Positions 4,284 to 5,099 of a stretch of DNA of 5,099 nucleotides are shown in pieces. Under the pieces are notes generated by a model. It saw nothing but the letters and a program-made list of their open reading frames with translations. It was not told where the DNA came from and ran no database searches. Position 1 is the first letter of the stretch; the number at the start of each line of letters is the position of its first letter. Location: contig JAFYIF010000134.1 in the NCBI GenBank assembly GCA_017538775.1, forward strand, positions 1 to 5,099. Reading direction: 5' to 3'. The position numbers and the translations under genes were made by a program. Source of the DNA: Oscillospiraceae bacterium. GTDB taxonomy: Bacteria > Bacillota > Clostridia > Oscillospirales > Oscillospiraceae.

Positions 4284-5099
4284 ATGTATCAGGTACTCAA
4301 GCGCGACGGCACCGTCGTGGAGTTTGAAATTGGAAAGATCAGCGCCGCCATCACCAAGGCTTTCGTGGCGCTGCAGAAGGAATATCACCCCAGCGTGATC
4401 GACATGATCGCCCTGCGGGTCACCGCCGACTTCGAGAGCAAGGTCCGGGACGGACTCATCAGCGTGGAGGACATCCAGGACAGCGCGGAGAAGGTGCTGT
4501 CCGAGGCCGGTTACGCCGACGTGAGCAAGGCCTACATCCTCTACCGCAAGCAGCGGGAGAAGGTGCGCAACGTCAACTCCGCCCTGCTCAACTACAAAGA
4601 GCTGGTGGACAACTACCTGAAGATCAACGACTGGCGCGTGAAGGAGAACAGCACCGTCACCTACTCCGTGGGCGGGCTGATCCTCTCCAACTCCGGGGCC
4701 ATCACCGCCAACTACTGGCTCAGCGAGATCTACGACCCCGAGGTGGCGGAGGCCCACCGCTCCGGGGCCATCCACCTCCACGACCTGAGTATGCTCACCG
4801 GCTACTGCGCCGGGTGGAGTCTGCTGCAGCTGATCAAAGAGGGCCTGGGCGGCGTGCCCGGGAAGATCACCTCCTCCCCTGCCAGCCACCTGTCCACCCT
4901 CTGCAACCAGATGGTGAACTTCCTGGGCATCATGCAGAACGAGTGGGCCGGGGCCCAGGCCTTCAGCTCCTTCGACACCTATCTGGCCCCCTTCGTCAAG
5001 GTGGACGACCTGAGCCAGAAAGAGGTCAAGCAGTGCATCCAGAGCTTCGTCTACGGCGTCAACACCCCCTCCCGCTGGGGCACCCAGGCCCCCTTCTCC
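4284..5099 (+). CDS. nrdD: Anaerobic (class III) ribonucleoside-triphosphate reductase, N-terminal part (cut by window edge)
   Basis: NrdD reduces ribonucleoside triphosphates to dNTPs under anaerobic conditions using a glycyl radical made by NrdG. The visible 272 codons run open to the window end. They begin with an ATP-cone regulatory domain (about 1-95; VLKRDGTVVEFEIGKI at the start), the site where ATP/dATP set overall activity in this family. The reductase barrel then starts (ENSTVTYSVGG 121-131, AIHLHDL 162-168). C175 in TGYCAGWSL is probably the conserved active-site cysteine of the class III enzymes. The C-terminal zinc site and glycyl radical loop, expected in a protein of about 700 residues, lie beyond the window. 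The start ATG has AGGAGG (4272-4277) 6 bases upstream. It has its own promoter with paired NrdR boxes, although read-through from nrdG is possible because no terminator is visible between them. Confidence 0.95.
   Translation, partial: MYQVLKRDGTVVEFEIGKISAAITKAFVALQKEYHPSVIDMIALRVTADFESKVRDGLISVEDIQDSAEKVLSEAGYADVSKAYILYRKQREKVRNVNSALLNYKELVDNYLKINDWRVKENSTVTYSVGGLILSNSGAITANYWLSEIYDPEVAEAHRSGAIHLHDLSMLTGYCAGWSLLQLIKEGLGGVPGKITSSPASHLSTLCNQMVNFLGIMQNEWAGAQAFSSFDTYLAPFVKVDDLSQKEVKQCIQSFVYGVNTPSRWGTQAPFS

Noticed and set aside
4149..4889. Minus-strand open frame opposite nrdD and its promoter
   Set aside because: It runs through the nrdD promoter and the conserved ATP-cone coding region, and its product looks like a mirror of that sequence.

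Overview
The window is a GC-rich piece (clearly well above 60% by eye) of an obligate anaerobe. It is most likely a Clostridia member of the Oscillospiraceae type (Flavonifractor/Lawsonibacter-like). This is inferred from the class III (oxygen-sensitive) ribonucleotide reductase genes, strong AGGAGG-type ribosome binding sites, and the resemblance of several products to families common in that group. No sequence search was possible, so the taxon is an inference. I see no mobile element, CRISPR array, tRNA or rRNA.

Layout. At the left edge a gene on the minus strand (1-76, its first 25 codons only) resembles the start of DUF1015 family proteins. It has a well-formed minus-strand promoter (117-145). 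After a 195-base divergent intergenic region, four closely spaced plus-strand genes follow. They are cca (272-1615, tRNA CCA-end nucleotidyltransferase with an HD domain), a TPR protein with a CxxC motif near each end (1653-2489), a DUF4037 protein with a nucleotidyltransferase-fold signature (2476-3417), and nrdG (3438-4127, radical SAM activase of the anaerobic ribonucleotide reductase). The gaps are 37 bases, a 14-base overlap and 20 bases, so they look like one transcription unit. A 156-base intergenic region then carries a sigma-A promoter whose -35 and -10 elements are each covered by an NrdR-box-like sequence, 32 bp apart start to start. A leader of about 93 bases with hairpin potential follows. 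nrdD (4284 to the window end, 272 codons, truncated by the window) begins with an ATP-cone domain.

How they work together. NrdG and NrdD form the anaerobic dNTP-making system: NrdG uses a 4Fe-4S cluster and S-adenosylmethionine to put a glycyl radical on NrdD. The sequence suggests that only nrdD is under the visible NrdR-type operator, while the activase gene is attached to the upstream cca operon. The TPR/DUF4037 pair overlaps and is probably translationally coupled. Its function is unknown, and it is the least explained part of the window.
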